Program-made: the position numbers and the translations under genes
The notes under the pieces: generated by a model
Database searches by the model: none
Told to the model about the DNA's origin: nothing
What the model saw: the letters and a program-made list of their open reading frames with translations, nothing else
Assembly: GCA_028289195.1 (NCBI GenBank)
Contig: JANQQR010000002.1
Location: forward strand, 62,001-126,000
Origin: Phycisphaerales bacterium
Lineage (GTDB): Bacteria; Planctomycetota; Phycisphaerae; Phycisphaerales; UBA1924
Direction: 5' to 3'
DNA length: 64,000 bases
Part shown: one piece after another, positions 32,871-40,835 of the stretch
Layout: each line of letters opens with the position of its first letter
How positions within the stretch are numbered: the first letter of the stretch is position 1

Positions 32871-34664
32871 ATGAAACGCACCGCTCTCTCGATCGGGGCC
32901 GCCGCGGCTCTACTCGTCGCGGCACCCGCCACGCTCGCGCAGTCCAACGTGGGCTACATCCAGCTCAAGGGTTCGTACCCCGAGCGACAGACCACCCCAA
33001 GGTTGTTCCAGTCGCCCGGCGAGGACGACACGTTCCGCCAATTGGTCGAGCAGGTGCGCTACGCGTCCCAGCGGAAGACGCCTCTCGACGGGCTCGTGAT
33101 CCGTGATGCCGGGGCGGTCCTGGCCACGGCGCACATCGAGGAACTCGGCGAGGCGATCCGGGTCGCGCAGGAGCAGGGCGTGCGCGTGCACTACTTCACG
33201 GAGATCTACGGGCCGGCCCAGATGATGCTCGCGTCCTACGCAGACGAGGCGATCATCCAGAGCGGCGGCGGGCTCACGCTGCCGGGTATGTACATGGAGG
33301 AGATGTTTCTCGCTGATGCGCTGGGCTCGGTCGGTGTCGAGCCCGACTTCGTGCAGATCGGCGACTACAAGGGCGCCGAGGAGATGTTCGTCAACAGCGC
33401 TCCCAGCGAGGCGTGGGAGGAGAACATCTCTCAGCTGGTCGACTCGCTGTACGACCACCTCACGACAACGATCGCCTCGGGCAGATCGATGTCCGTCGAG
33501 CAGCTCGAGGCCGTGATGTCTCAGGCGTTCTACGCCAGCGACACGATGGCCCTCGAGGCCGGGCTCGTCGACGCATCGGTTGATCGCGCCGAGCTCGAAT
33601 CGCACATCGAGAAGTCCTACGGCGGACGGTTCCGCTGGGATTCCAAGCTCAGCCCGTACGCCTCCGCGGGCCCGGACTACTCGTCGATGGGGTTCTTCGA
33701 GGCGTTCAACGAGCTCATGATGATGATGCAGCCGGCGCTCCAGACCACCCGCAGGGAGACGATCGCCGTCGTGCACATCGACGGGGCGATCGTGGACGGT
33801 GAATCGACACCCGTCACGATCCTCGGCGGCGCCGGTGTCGGATCGCTCACGATCCGCAAGCACCTGACCGACATCCAGAACGACCCGAACGTCAAGGGTG
33901 TCATCGTGCGCATCAACTCGCCCGGCGGCAGCGCGATCGCCAGTGAGTCCATCTGGATCGGGCTGAAGAGGCTCGCAGAGAAAATGCCCGTGTGGATCAG
34001 CGTCGGCGATATGGCGGCCTCCGGCGGGTACTACATCGCGGTCGGCGGCGACAAGATCTACGCCGACCCGTCCAGCATCCTCGGGTCGATCGGGGTGGTC
34101 GGCGGCAAGTTCGCGCTGCAGGGGCTCTACGAGAAGCTGAACATCAACGTCGTCCCGCGTGCCCGCGGACCGCTGGGGGGCGTGATGAGCCCGTTGCAGC
34201 CGTGGACGGAATCGGAGCGGGACGTCGTGCGCGCCCGCATGACCGAGACCTACGACCTCTTCGCGTCCCGCGTCGAGGCGGGGCGCCCGGGCATCGATCT
34301 GTCGAAGGTGGGGGAGGGGCGCCTGTTCACGGGCGACAAGGCGGTCGAGCTCGGCATGGCCGATGAGATCGGCGGCCTCGCCACAGCGATCGCCGACCTG
34401 GGCGCCAAGCTCGGCATGACGCGGGACGCGTTCGATGTGGTCGACTACCCGCCGCCCCCGAGCATCGAAGAGTATCTCGCCGAAGCCCTGCCGTTCTCGA
34501 TGCAGGCCGGGTCGCAGTCGTCGCTCCCGGGAACGCTCGCGCTCCTTCGGCAGGCGATGGGTGAGCAGGCGTGGACGCAGTTCCGAGACGCCCTGGGCGC
34601 GATGATGCTGCTCAGGGATGAGAGTGTCGTTCTGGTGTGCCCGAGGATCCTGATTCGGCGATAG
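32871..34664 (+). CDS. sppA: Signal peptide peptidase SppA, long (67K) type
   Basis: Degrades leftover signal peptides in the envelope. The 597-residue tandem protein resembles E. coli SppA. Residues 1-23 are a signal peptide ending LAQ. The N-terminal repeat provides the general-base Lys in IGDYKGAEEMF (near 167), and the C-terminal repeat the Ser nucleophile in DMAASGGYYIAV (near 383). INSPGGSAIASE precedes it. ATG at 32871 has GAGGAC eight bases upstream. It converges on yebC with 15 bases between. Confidence 0.92.
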   Translation: MKRTALSIGAAAALLVAAPATLAQSNVGYIQLKGSYPERQTTPRLFQSPGEDDTFRQLVEQVRYASQRKTPLDGLVIRDAGAVLATAHIEELGEAIRVAQEQGVRVHYFTEIYGPAQMMLASYADEAIIQSGGGLTLPGMYMEEMFLADALGSVGVEPDFVQIGDYKGAEEMFVNSAPSEAWEENISQLVDSLYDHLTTTIASGRSMSVEQLEAVMSQAFYASDTMALEAGLVDASVDRAELESHIEKSYGGRFRWDSKLSPYASAGPDYSSMGFFEAFNELMMMMQPALQTTRRETIAVVHIDGAIVDGESTPVTILGGAGVGSLTIRKHLTDIQNDPNVKGVIVRINSPGGSAIASESIWIGLKRLAEKMPVWISVGDMAASGGYYIAVGGDKIYADPSSILGSIGVVGGKFALQGLYEKLNINVVPRARGPLGGVMSPLQPWTESERDVVRARMTETYDLFASRVEAGRPGIDLSKVGEGRLFTGDKAVELGMADEIGGLATAIADLGAKLGMTRDAFDVVDYPPPPSIEEYLAEALPFSMQAGSQSSLPGTLALLRQAMGEQAWTQFRDALGAMMLLRDESVVLVCPRILIRR

Positions 34665-34679
34665 GCAGCCCGGGTCCGG

Positions 34680-35429
34680 TCAGCCCATCGCTCGCTCGAG
34701 CGCCTCGGCGCTGGCGTCCATGTTGGTGTAGACCTTCTGGACGTCGTCGTTGTCCTCGAGCACGTCGATGAGCTTGACGATCGTCGAGATCTTGTCCTCG
34801 TCGACCGCGCTCATCGTGTTCGGGATCATCGTGACCTCGGCGCTGCTCGTCTCGATACCGGCGCCGTCGATCGCTTCTTTCACGCCGAGGAAGTCCTCAG
34901 GCGCCGAGAGCACGGTCCACACCCCGTCCTCCAACTGCACGTCCTCGGCGCCCGCTTCGAGCGCCAGTTCCATGAGTTGATCTTCGGTGGCGTTCTGCTC
35001 CTCGATTGAGATCTCACCCTTCTTGTCGAACATGTAGCCCACGCACCCGGACTCGCCGAGATTCCCGGCGTGCTTCGAGAACGCGGCGCGCACCTCGCCG
35101 ACGGTCCTCGTGCGATTGTCGGTCAGGCAGTCGGCGATGATCGCCACGCCGCCGGGGCCGTAGCCCTCATACCGGATCTCTTCGAAGCTCTCGCCTCCCA
35201 GCTCTCCCGAGCCCTTCTTCACAGCCCGCTCGATCGTGTCTCGGGGCATGTTCGCGGCCTTGGCCTCTTCGATCGCGTAGCGCAGCGTGAGGTTGGCGGC
35301 GGGGTCGCCCCCGCCGTTCTTGGCGGCCACCATGATCGCCTTGGCGCACTTGCCCCAGACCTTGCCGCGCTTGGCGTCCATGCGGGCCTTCTTGTGCTTG
35401 ATATTCGCCCAATGGCTGTGGCCTGCCAT
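34680..35429 (-). CDS. yebC: YebC/PmpR family regulator
   Basis: A 249-residue member of the YebC family, acting as transcription regulators and in some bacteria as factors resolving ribosome stalls at proline stretches. AGHSHWANIKHKKA opens the protein as usual, followed by ARMDAKRGKVW, TIERAVKKGSG, YEGYGPGGVAII and DNRTRTVGEVR. Full length. Both YebC1 and YebC2 subgroups are possible; I cannot assign one by eye. It has a short upstream gap before the large TPR gene, which is on the same strand. Confidence 0.96.
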   Translation of the reverse strand: MAGHSHWANIKHKKARMDAKRGKVWGKCAKAIMVAAKNGGGDPAANLTLRYAIEEAKAANMPRDTIERAVKKGSGELGGESFEEIRYEGYGPGGVAIIADCLTDNRTRTVGEVRAAFSKHAGNLGESGCVGYMFDKKGEISIEEQNATEDQLMELALEAGAEDVQLEDGVWTVLSAPEDFLGVKEAIDGAGIETSSAEVTMIPNTMSAVDEDKISTIVKLIDVLEDNDDVQKVYTNMDASAEALERAMG

Positions 35430-35524
35430 CCTGGTCGGTCCTTCCTCTCAGTGGATCGGTTCTGTTGCTCGTGCCGCAGCGACGAGCCCGGCATCTTAGC
35501 GGCAGCGTGGCACGCCGCCGCGCC

Positions 35525-38500
35525 TCACGGCGCGGGCGCGGGTTCCCGCTCCCGTCGCTCGTTGACGGGCCGGCTGATCGGGCTGATACGCGGCTCGCGA
35601 TCGGACCGAGCTGCCTCGAGCTTCTGGCGGAGGCCGTTGACCGTCCGGACGGCCTCCCGCTCGTTGCTGCCCATCGCGGCGAGGTCTTCGTCTGTCAGGT
35701 CGCGGACGGACAGCGCCTCGGCTGCGATGGCGTTCGCCTGGTCCCAGATGCGGATCGCGCGTTCGCGCTCGCCGGCCGCCCAGAGGGAATCGGCCAGATG
35801 GTCGGCAACGATGACGAGCGTGATCTGCTGGGCGTCGCTGGGCTCGTTGAGCGCGTGACGCTCGGCGCGGTCCATCGCTTCCAGGAGCACACTCACGGCG
35901 CCGCGGCGGACGAGCTTCCCCTCGGCGTCGAATTCGTCATGGATGATGCCGAGCTTGTAGCGCACCCATCCGAGCGAGTCGGTCACGAAGTCCCGCTGCC
36001 AGTCCCTCTGGATGCTCTGCTCGGCGGAGCGATAGGCCCGCTCGATGAGGCGCTCGGCTTCCTCGAGATCACCGTTCTGGACGATCAACCGGTACCCGAG
36101 GTTGTTGTTGGCCTGCACATCGTTCGGATCGTGGATCAGAGCCTCGCGGTAGCACCGCCGGATGACGCTTTCCTCGGCGCCCGCCTGATCGAGGTGCGTC
36201 GCGACGGTCACGAGCGTGTCGGCGATCGCCGCCCCGTTCCGCCGGTTCAGGCTCTCGACGAGAACGATCAGGAACTCGTCGATCAGATCGCCTTCACTCA
36301 GGAACCCTGCGAACCGCTGCATCGGGGCGTAGTCCGGCGCTCTCCCGCCTCGGATCGCTGCCTCGACCGGGCCCGCCGTCAGGATGAACCACCGCAGCAG
36401 GTGGGCGGGCAGCGGGCGCTCCACGGCGAAGGCCAGACCCTCCGCCACGCCGCGCACCCGTTCCACGCTGAACGGCGGCCGGCGTTGGTTGAGGCGCCCG
36501 ACCATCGTCTCGACTGTTCCCAGCGCCAGTTCGGCGCCTGATTCGGGATCGATCGCGGCGACCTTCGCGAACTCGGCGATGACCTGCCCCACGCTGGCGT
36601 CGGTCATGCTGAGCAGGGCGAGGCCGATCGCGAGGATCTCGATCGAGAGTTCGGTCTGCGAGTCTGCGACGGCCCGCTGGAACTCGATCGCGAGCTCGAC
36701 CTGGAGCGAGCCCTCCTCCGCGAGCTCCTGCGCGCGTGCGAGCTGTCCGACCGCCCAATTCTCGGCGCTGAGCGGAGCGGGACGCTCCATGCTGAACATC
36801 TCGCGTGTGAGCGCGGCTCCATCGGCCCAGTCGCCGCGGTCGACCGCATCGCGAGCCAGTTCGAACACGAGATCGGGCGTTCTCAGCGAGCGCGAGCGCC
36901 GAAGAGAGGCGAGCTCGTCTGCTCGCGACGCCTCCGACCTCGATCGCAGCAGGCCTTCGAGCATGCGGCTGACGTCCGCATCACCCGGCTCTCGCTCGAT
37001 CTGCTGCTCGAGCACCTGGACGGCGTCGTAGAGCTCCCGTCGTCTGGCCTTCACGCTCGCGAGAGCGCGTGGGATCGCCGAGACGCCGGGGAGGCGCTCC
37101 CATTCCGCCTCCATGTGCTCCTGACCCTCGCCAAGCGCCCCCGTGGTCTGCCACACCTGGATGAGCGTCGCGAGGATCGCGTAATTCGTGGGGTAGCGGA
37201 CGACGATGTCCTCGAGCTGCTCGCGTGCCAGATCGGCCTGGCGCATCGCGACCATCTCCTGGGCCCTGAGCCAGCGGACGAGGACGCTTTCGGGGTTCGA
37301 TTCGTTGAGACGCCGGACTGTCAGAGAGAAGTTCTCGCTGCTCGGGATCCTCCCGAAGCGGTCGTTGTACAGCGCAAGCAGACCGTCGTATGCCTGATCA
37401 AACGTGGGCTGCAGCTCGATTGCGCGGAAGAACATCGACTCTGCTTCGCGGGGCGCCCCGGATCTCCCCGCCGCGAATCCGGCTTTCACCAGCAGCTCCG
37501 CTTCCGTGACGGACTCCACTCCGCCGGCGGCGAGGAGCTGTTCGTAGATTTCCAGGGCTTCTTCGACGAGATCCAACTCGGCCACGCTCAGCGCGGCGCC
37601 CAGTTGGGCCCCAGGTTCCGCGCCGGTTCGCCGCAGAATGCCATCGCCGTGCTCGCGCGGGTTGTCGATCGAGCCGAGTTCGAATGCGAGGCGCGTCGCG
37701 AGAACCGAGGCCGAGGCTCCGAGCGCCCCGGAATCCCGGCTCCCGATCCGGGCCGCGAGCGCTTGCGCTTCCTCGAAGCGCCCGGCCATCTCGAGCAGAT
37801 GCGCACGAACGAGGCCCGAGGCGTCCGACGCCGGGGCCTCGGCCTCCAGGAGCGTGGCCGGGCGGCGTCCCGAGGCGATCAGCGCATCGGCGACGAGATC
37901 GGACGAGACAGGGCGCTGCTCGGTGAGCAGCGAAGCCTGTTCCAGGAGCGCGGCGTCATCGATCGACGCCGCACGGTCGAATAGCTCTCTGAGAGTGGTG
38001 CGATCGCTCGGGGCGTCGGCCAGGTACGAGCGGAGGATGTACATCGCTTGCTCGTTCGGCGCCACGGCCGCCGCGGCCCGCGTCAGCGACCGACGCAGCG
38101 CGGGGTCGCTGCCGAGTGACTCGGCGAGCTCTGAGAGGGCAAGCGAGACAGTGTCTCCGATGGAGCTCTGCTCGACGACATGGCGGAGCAGCGCCGTGAC
38201 CTCGGAGTCGATCCGCCCTTCCCGCTGTCGGATCTGGTCTAGGAGGAGTTGCGCCGCTTCCGCCGGCCTCCCGGAACGCATCAGGAGAAAAACCCTGCGA
38301 GTCAGCAGGCCGTCCTCGATGGTCACCGAGTATCGCTCTGCGTTGGCGTAGGCCAGGGCGGCGCCTTCGGTGTCCCCCAGACGCAGGCTCGCGTCTCCGA
38401 TCTCGATCCAGATGCGCCCGCGTTCGCGATACAGGCGACCCAGCTCCGCCGAGTAGTTCGTTGGCTGGCCGAATACCTCCGGCAGGTCCATCGCCCGAGT

Positions 38501-39244
38501 GAGGACCTCCACGGCTGCGCTCAGATGTCCGGTTCCGAAGAGCGCCCGTCCGAGCCGCGCATCGACCAAACGCGGCAGGGCCGGGTCGACCGAACCCGTC
38601 GGCAGTTCAACGAGGCGCGCCAGCAGTTGGAGCGCGGTCTCGTGGTCGCCTCGGTCCATCGCATCGAGCGCGAGATGATCGAGCGCCCGCGGAAGAGACG
38701 GATCCAGCGCCAGCGCCCTTCGGAACGAACTGGTCGCTCTGGGCCGGTTGCCCTGCAGCAGTTCGACCTCCGCGTACTCGCTCCAGATGCGCGGCGAGCC
38801 GGGATCGAGGCGGGCGGCGAGCCTGAGGCTCGCCTCAGCGAGATCCAGGTTCCCGCGGAGGCGCTCGGCTCGTCCCTGGACATAGGACTGGAGCGATTCG
38901 AGCCGGGCCTCGTCGTCTGCAGGGCCGGCTTCGTCGACGTCGGGGAGATCAAGCGGAGCCGCGCGGTATTCGGCGAGCACCTCGTCCAGGCGCCGCTCGG
39001 CCCGCTCCAACGCGTCCGCCTTCAGCGGCTCGCGGAGTTCCCTGGAAAGCAGCGAAGGGGCCGGCGCTTCGATCGACCGGCGATCGGGCCTCGACTCCTG
39101 GCGCCGGCTCTCGCGGGCGAGGGCCCCGAGCGCTGTCCCGGAATCCGTGACGCTTACCTCGCGCTCGCTCGTGGCGCACGCGGGGGGCATCATCGCGCCG
39201 ATCGCCAGAATCAGGAGCACAATGCAGGCCGAACGCAGCCTCAT
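35525..39244 (-). CDS. Large exported tetratricopeptide-repeat protein
   Basis: A 1239-residue protein with an N-terminal signal (RSACIVLLILAIGAMMPPACA). The cut is either after ACA or a non-canonical lipobox at the PPAC Cys. After a charged linker to about 110, helical TPR-like units continue almost to the end, for example GNLDLAEASLRLAARLDPGS, GNRPRATSSFRRALALDPS and NNLGYRLIVQNGDLEEAERL near residue 1045. The best-conserved TPRs lie at both ends; the middle is degenerate. It is probably a periplasmic scaffold of unknown partners. ATG at 39244. It follows the endonuclease III-like gene by 63 bases and could be the distal gene of the nusA operon. Confidence 0.85.
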   Translation of the reverse strand: MRLRSACIVLLILAIGAMMPPACATSEREVSVTDSGTALGALARESRRQESRPDRRSIEAPAPSLLSRELREPLKADALERAERRLDEVLAEYRAAPLDLPDVDEAGPADDEARLESLQSYVQGRAERLRGNLDLAEASLRLAARLDPGSPRIWSEYAEVELLQGNRPRATSSFRRALALDPSLPRALDHLALDAMDRGDHETALQLLARLVELPTGSVDPALPRLVDARLGRALFGTGHLSAAVEVLTRAMDLPEVFGQPTNYSAELGRLYRERGRIWIEIGDASLRLGDTEGAALAYANAERYSVTIEDGLLTRRVFLLMRSGRPAEAAQLLLDQIRQREGRIDSEVTALLRHVVEQSSIGDTVSLALSELAESLGSDPALRRSLTRAAAAVAPNEQAMYILRSYLADAPSDRTTLRELFDRAASIDDAALLEQASLLTEQRPVSSDLVADALIASGRRPATLLEAEAPASDASGLVRAHLLEMAGRFEEAQALAARIGSRDSGALGASASVLATRLAFELGSIDNPREHGDGILRRTGAEPGAQLGAALSVAELDLVEEALEIYEQLLAAGGVESVTEAELLVKAGFAAGRSGAPREAESMFFRAIELQPTFDQAYDGLLALYNDRFGRIPSSENFSLTVRRLNESNPESVLVRWLRAQEMVAMRQADLAREQLEDIVVRYPTNYAILATLIQVWQTTGALGEGQEHMEAEWERLPGVSAIPRALASVKARRRELYDAVQVLEQQIEREPGDADVSRMLEGLLRSRSEASRADELASLRRSRSLRTPDLVFELARDAVDRGDWADGAALTREMFSMERPAPLSAENWAVGQLARAQELAEEGSLQVELAIEFQRAVADSQTELSIEILAIGLALLSMTDASVGQVIAEFAKVAAIDPESGAELALGTVETMVGRLNQRRPPFSVERVRGVAEGLAFAVERPLPAHLLRWFILTAGPVEAAIRGGRAPDYAPMQRFAGFLSEGDLIDEFLIVLVESLNRRNGAAIADTLVTVATHLDQAGAEESVIRRCYREALIHDPNDVQANNNLGYRLIVQNGDLEEAERLIERAYRSAEQSIQRDWQRDFVTDSLGWVRYKLGIIHDEFDAEGKLVRRGAVSVLLEAMDRAERHALNEPSDAQQITLVIVADHLADSLWAAGERERAIRIWDQANAIAAEALSVRDLTDEDLAAMGSNEREAVRTVNGLRQKLEAARSDREPRISPISRPVNERREREPAPAP

Positions 39245-39307
39245 GGAGACCTCAGATCGTCACGCGACACGGACTCGACCCAACCGGAATGCTGCACGTG
39301 CCCTCTC

Positions 39308-40000
39308 TTACGAAGCGGCGCTGCGGCGCGCCTTCTTCTTCGTCTTCTTCTTCGCCGCGGCCCGAGCCGAACCCGCGGCCCGGCCGCTCGCCTTGCTCTT
39401 GGTGTCTTCGACCCAAGACAAGAGTTTCAGGTGGGCGTCGCGCCCGTCTTCTGCCTTGATATGACGCTCGAGGATGCCGGTTGCCCTCTCGATATCGGTT
39501 TCTTCTTCGAGGACTCCGCCATCGATCAGTCGGTCGAGGAGGCGCCCGTCGACCGGGACGGCGTGTCCACCGAGGCACAGCAGGGTCATCCGGGCGGCCG
39601 CGAAGGGCGGCATGCCCTCGAGGGTCTCCAGGTACTTTCGACCTTCTCGCTTCGAGAGACCGAGGCAGTTGTCGAGCGACACCTCGTATTCGCGGAGGTA
39701 GATCTCGTGGAGCGCGGCCTTGATCCGCTCTGCCCGCTCGGTGCACCTGGGGTAGGTCTTGCCGAGGATCGCCGACACATCCTCCATCCGCATGACCCGC
39801 AGTTCATTGAAATCCACGACGCCCGCGAGCACGCGCTTCATCGCTGCATCGGCCTTCTGCTGGGGGGCTTCCCAGAGCAGGATGCTGTAGATGAGCTGCT
39901 CGATCGGTTCGCGCTCGATGCACGCATCCTCGCCGGGCTTTTTGAGCTTGCGCAGGAGGGCGTTGATCTTCTTCCCGTGGTCGATTCCGCTGGTGCTCAC
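39308..40000 (-). CDS. Endonuclease III-like HhH-GPD protein lacking the iron-sulfur cluster, with H1-like basic tail
   Basis: A 230-residue protein. Residues 30-185 follow the Nth fold: EQLIYSILLWEAP, a helical block, LETLEGMPPFAAARMTLL in the helix-hairpin-helix place, then AVPVDGRLLDRL. The Asp in VDG corresponds to catalytic Asp138 of E. coli Nth, but the HhH Lys (Lys120) is replaced (PPFAAA). The four C-terminal iron-sulfur cysteines are absent. The last 30 residues are Lys/Ala/Arg-rich, like histone H1 tails. It may be a monofunctional glycosylase or a DNA-binding derivative. GTG at 40000 overlaps the rbfA stop (GTGA). Confidence 0.75.
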   Translation of the reverse strand: MSTSGIDHGKKINALLRKLKKPGEDACIEREPIEQLIYSILLWEAPQQKADAAMKRVLAGVVDFNELRVMRMEDVSAILGKTYPRCTERAERIKAALHEIYLREYEVSLDNCLGLSKREGRKYLETLEGMPPFAAARMTLLCLGGHAVPVDGRLLDRLIDGGVLEEETDIERATGILERHIKAEDGRDAHLKLLSWVEDTKSKASGRAAGSARAAAKKKTKKKARRSAAS

Positions 40001-40443
40001 GCTCTGGGATCCTCCTCGCGCTCGCCGGGTTCGACCGGCGGCCCGCTGTTCACTGCTTGATCTGTAGACCCGCTCGGATCTGTGGCTTCGGGAGTCTCGC
40101 CGGACGCCTCTCCGATTTCTCTGAGCGTCGCGAGCACCTCGGCTTCACGCTTCAGGCTCCGGTCGAGCTTGAACAGCAGCTTCGGGAGCCGCTGCATCCG
40201 GACCCGGTCCGAGGCACGGCGACGGATGTGCGGAGACGCGTCCCGCAGCCCGTGCAGCGCGAGCTTCTCTTTCGACTCGGGGATCACCGAGACGCTCACC
40301 ACCGCTTCGTGGAGATCGGGGCTCACCTTCACGCGCGTGATCGTCAGCATTGCCTCGAGACGCGGGTCGTTCAGCCCTTCGCTCAGGACACTCTGGATCG
40401 CGCGCTGCAGGACGCTCGAGAGCCGGTCGGTCCGCATCGTCAT
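39997..40443 (-). CDS. rbfA: Ribosome-binding factor A
   Basis: Cold-shock-related factor for 16S rRNA 5'-end maturation on the 30S subunit. The 148-residue protein has the KH-type fold motif DRLSSVLQRAIQSVL, GLNDPRLEAMLTITRVKVSPD and LPKLLFKLDRSLKREAEV. The final 40 residues are an acidic, Pro/Ser-rich tail beyond the family core. ATG at 40443 overlaps the ylxP stop (ATGA), and its stop overlaps the next gene, so ylxP, rbfA and the endonuclease-like gene form a tightly coupled set behind infB. Confidence 0.93.
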   Translation of the reverse strand: MTMRTDRLSSVLQRAIQSVLSEGLNDPRLEAMLTITRVKVSPDLHEAVVSVSVIPESKEKLALHGLRDASPHIRRRASDRVRMQRLPKLLFKLDRSLKREAEVLATLREIGEASGETPEATDPSGSTDQAVNSGPPVEPGEREEDPRA

Positions 40444-40820
40444 GACGGGCTTCCCTCGCCGCCGGAGTCTTGGCGTCGTTCGTCCTCTGTCCAGAGGGGC
40501 TCGGCGCTGGCGCCGCCGGACCAATCCAGCGCGGAACCCGTGAGCACCTCGCGGAGGACCTCTCCGAGCTCGGCGTCGTGGAGCCGACGCAGCTTGGCGA
40601 CGACGCGATCCAGCACGCTGTTCACGTACGAGGTGGAGTTCGAGACGACCGCGAGCCCCATGAGCGCGAGACGGTGATGCTCCAGCGCGCCGACCTCGGC
40701 GACGGAGACCATCTGCTCGCGGTGCAGTCGGTCCTTCACCGACTTCACAACGCGTCGCTTGTCTTTCAGGCTCATGGAGCCGTGGACGAGCAGCTCGAAC
40801 TGGAGGATTCCGATCACCAT
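40440..40820 (-). CDS. YlxP-like DUF503 protein
   Basis: A 126-residue protein of the DUF503/YlxP family, often found between infB and rbfA, as here. Typical features are the start VIGILQFELLVHGSMSLKDKR, split around residue 15, VKDRLHREQMVSVAEV, and HHRLALMGLAVVSN. Function is unknown, with a presumed link to ribosome assembly or RNA from its conserved context. ATG at 40820 is chosen over a TTG 12 bases earlier. It starts 15 bases after the infB stop and its stop overlaps the rbfA start. Confidence 0.9.
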   Translation of the reverse strand: MVIGILQFELLVHGSMSLKDKRRVVKSVKDRLHREQMVSVAEVGALEHHRLALMGLAVVSNSTSYVNSVLDRVVAKLRRLHDAELGEVLREVLTGSALDWSGGASAEPLWTEDERRQDSGGEGSPS

Positions 40821-40835
40821 CGACGGGCCCAACCG

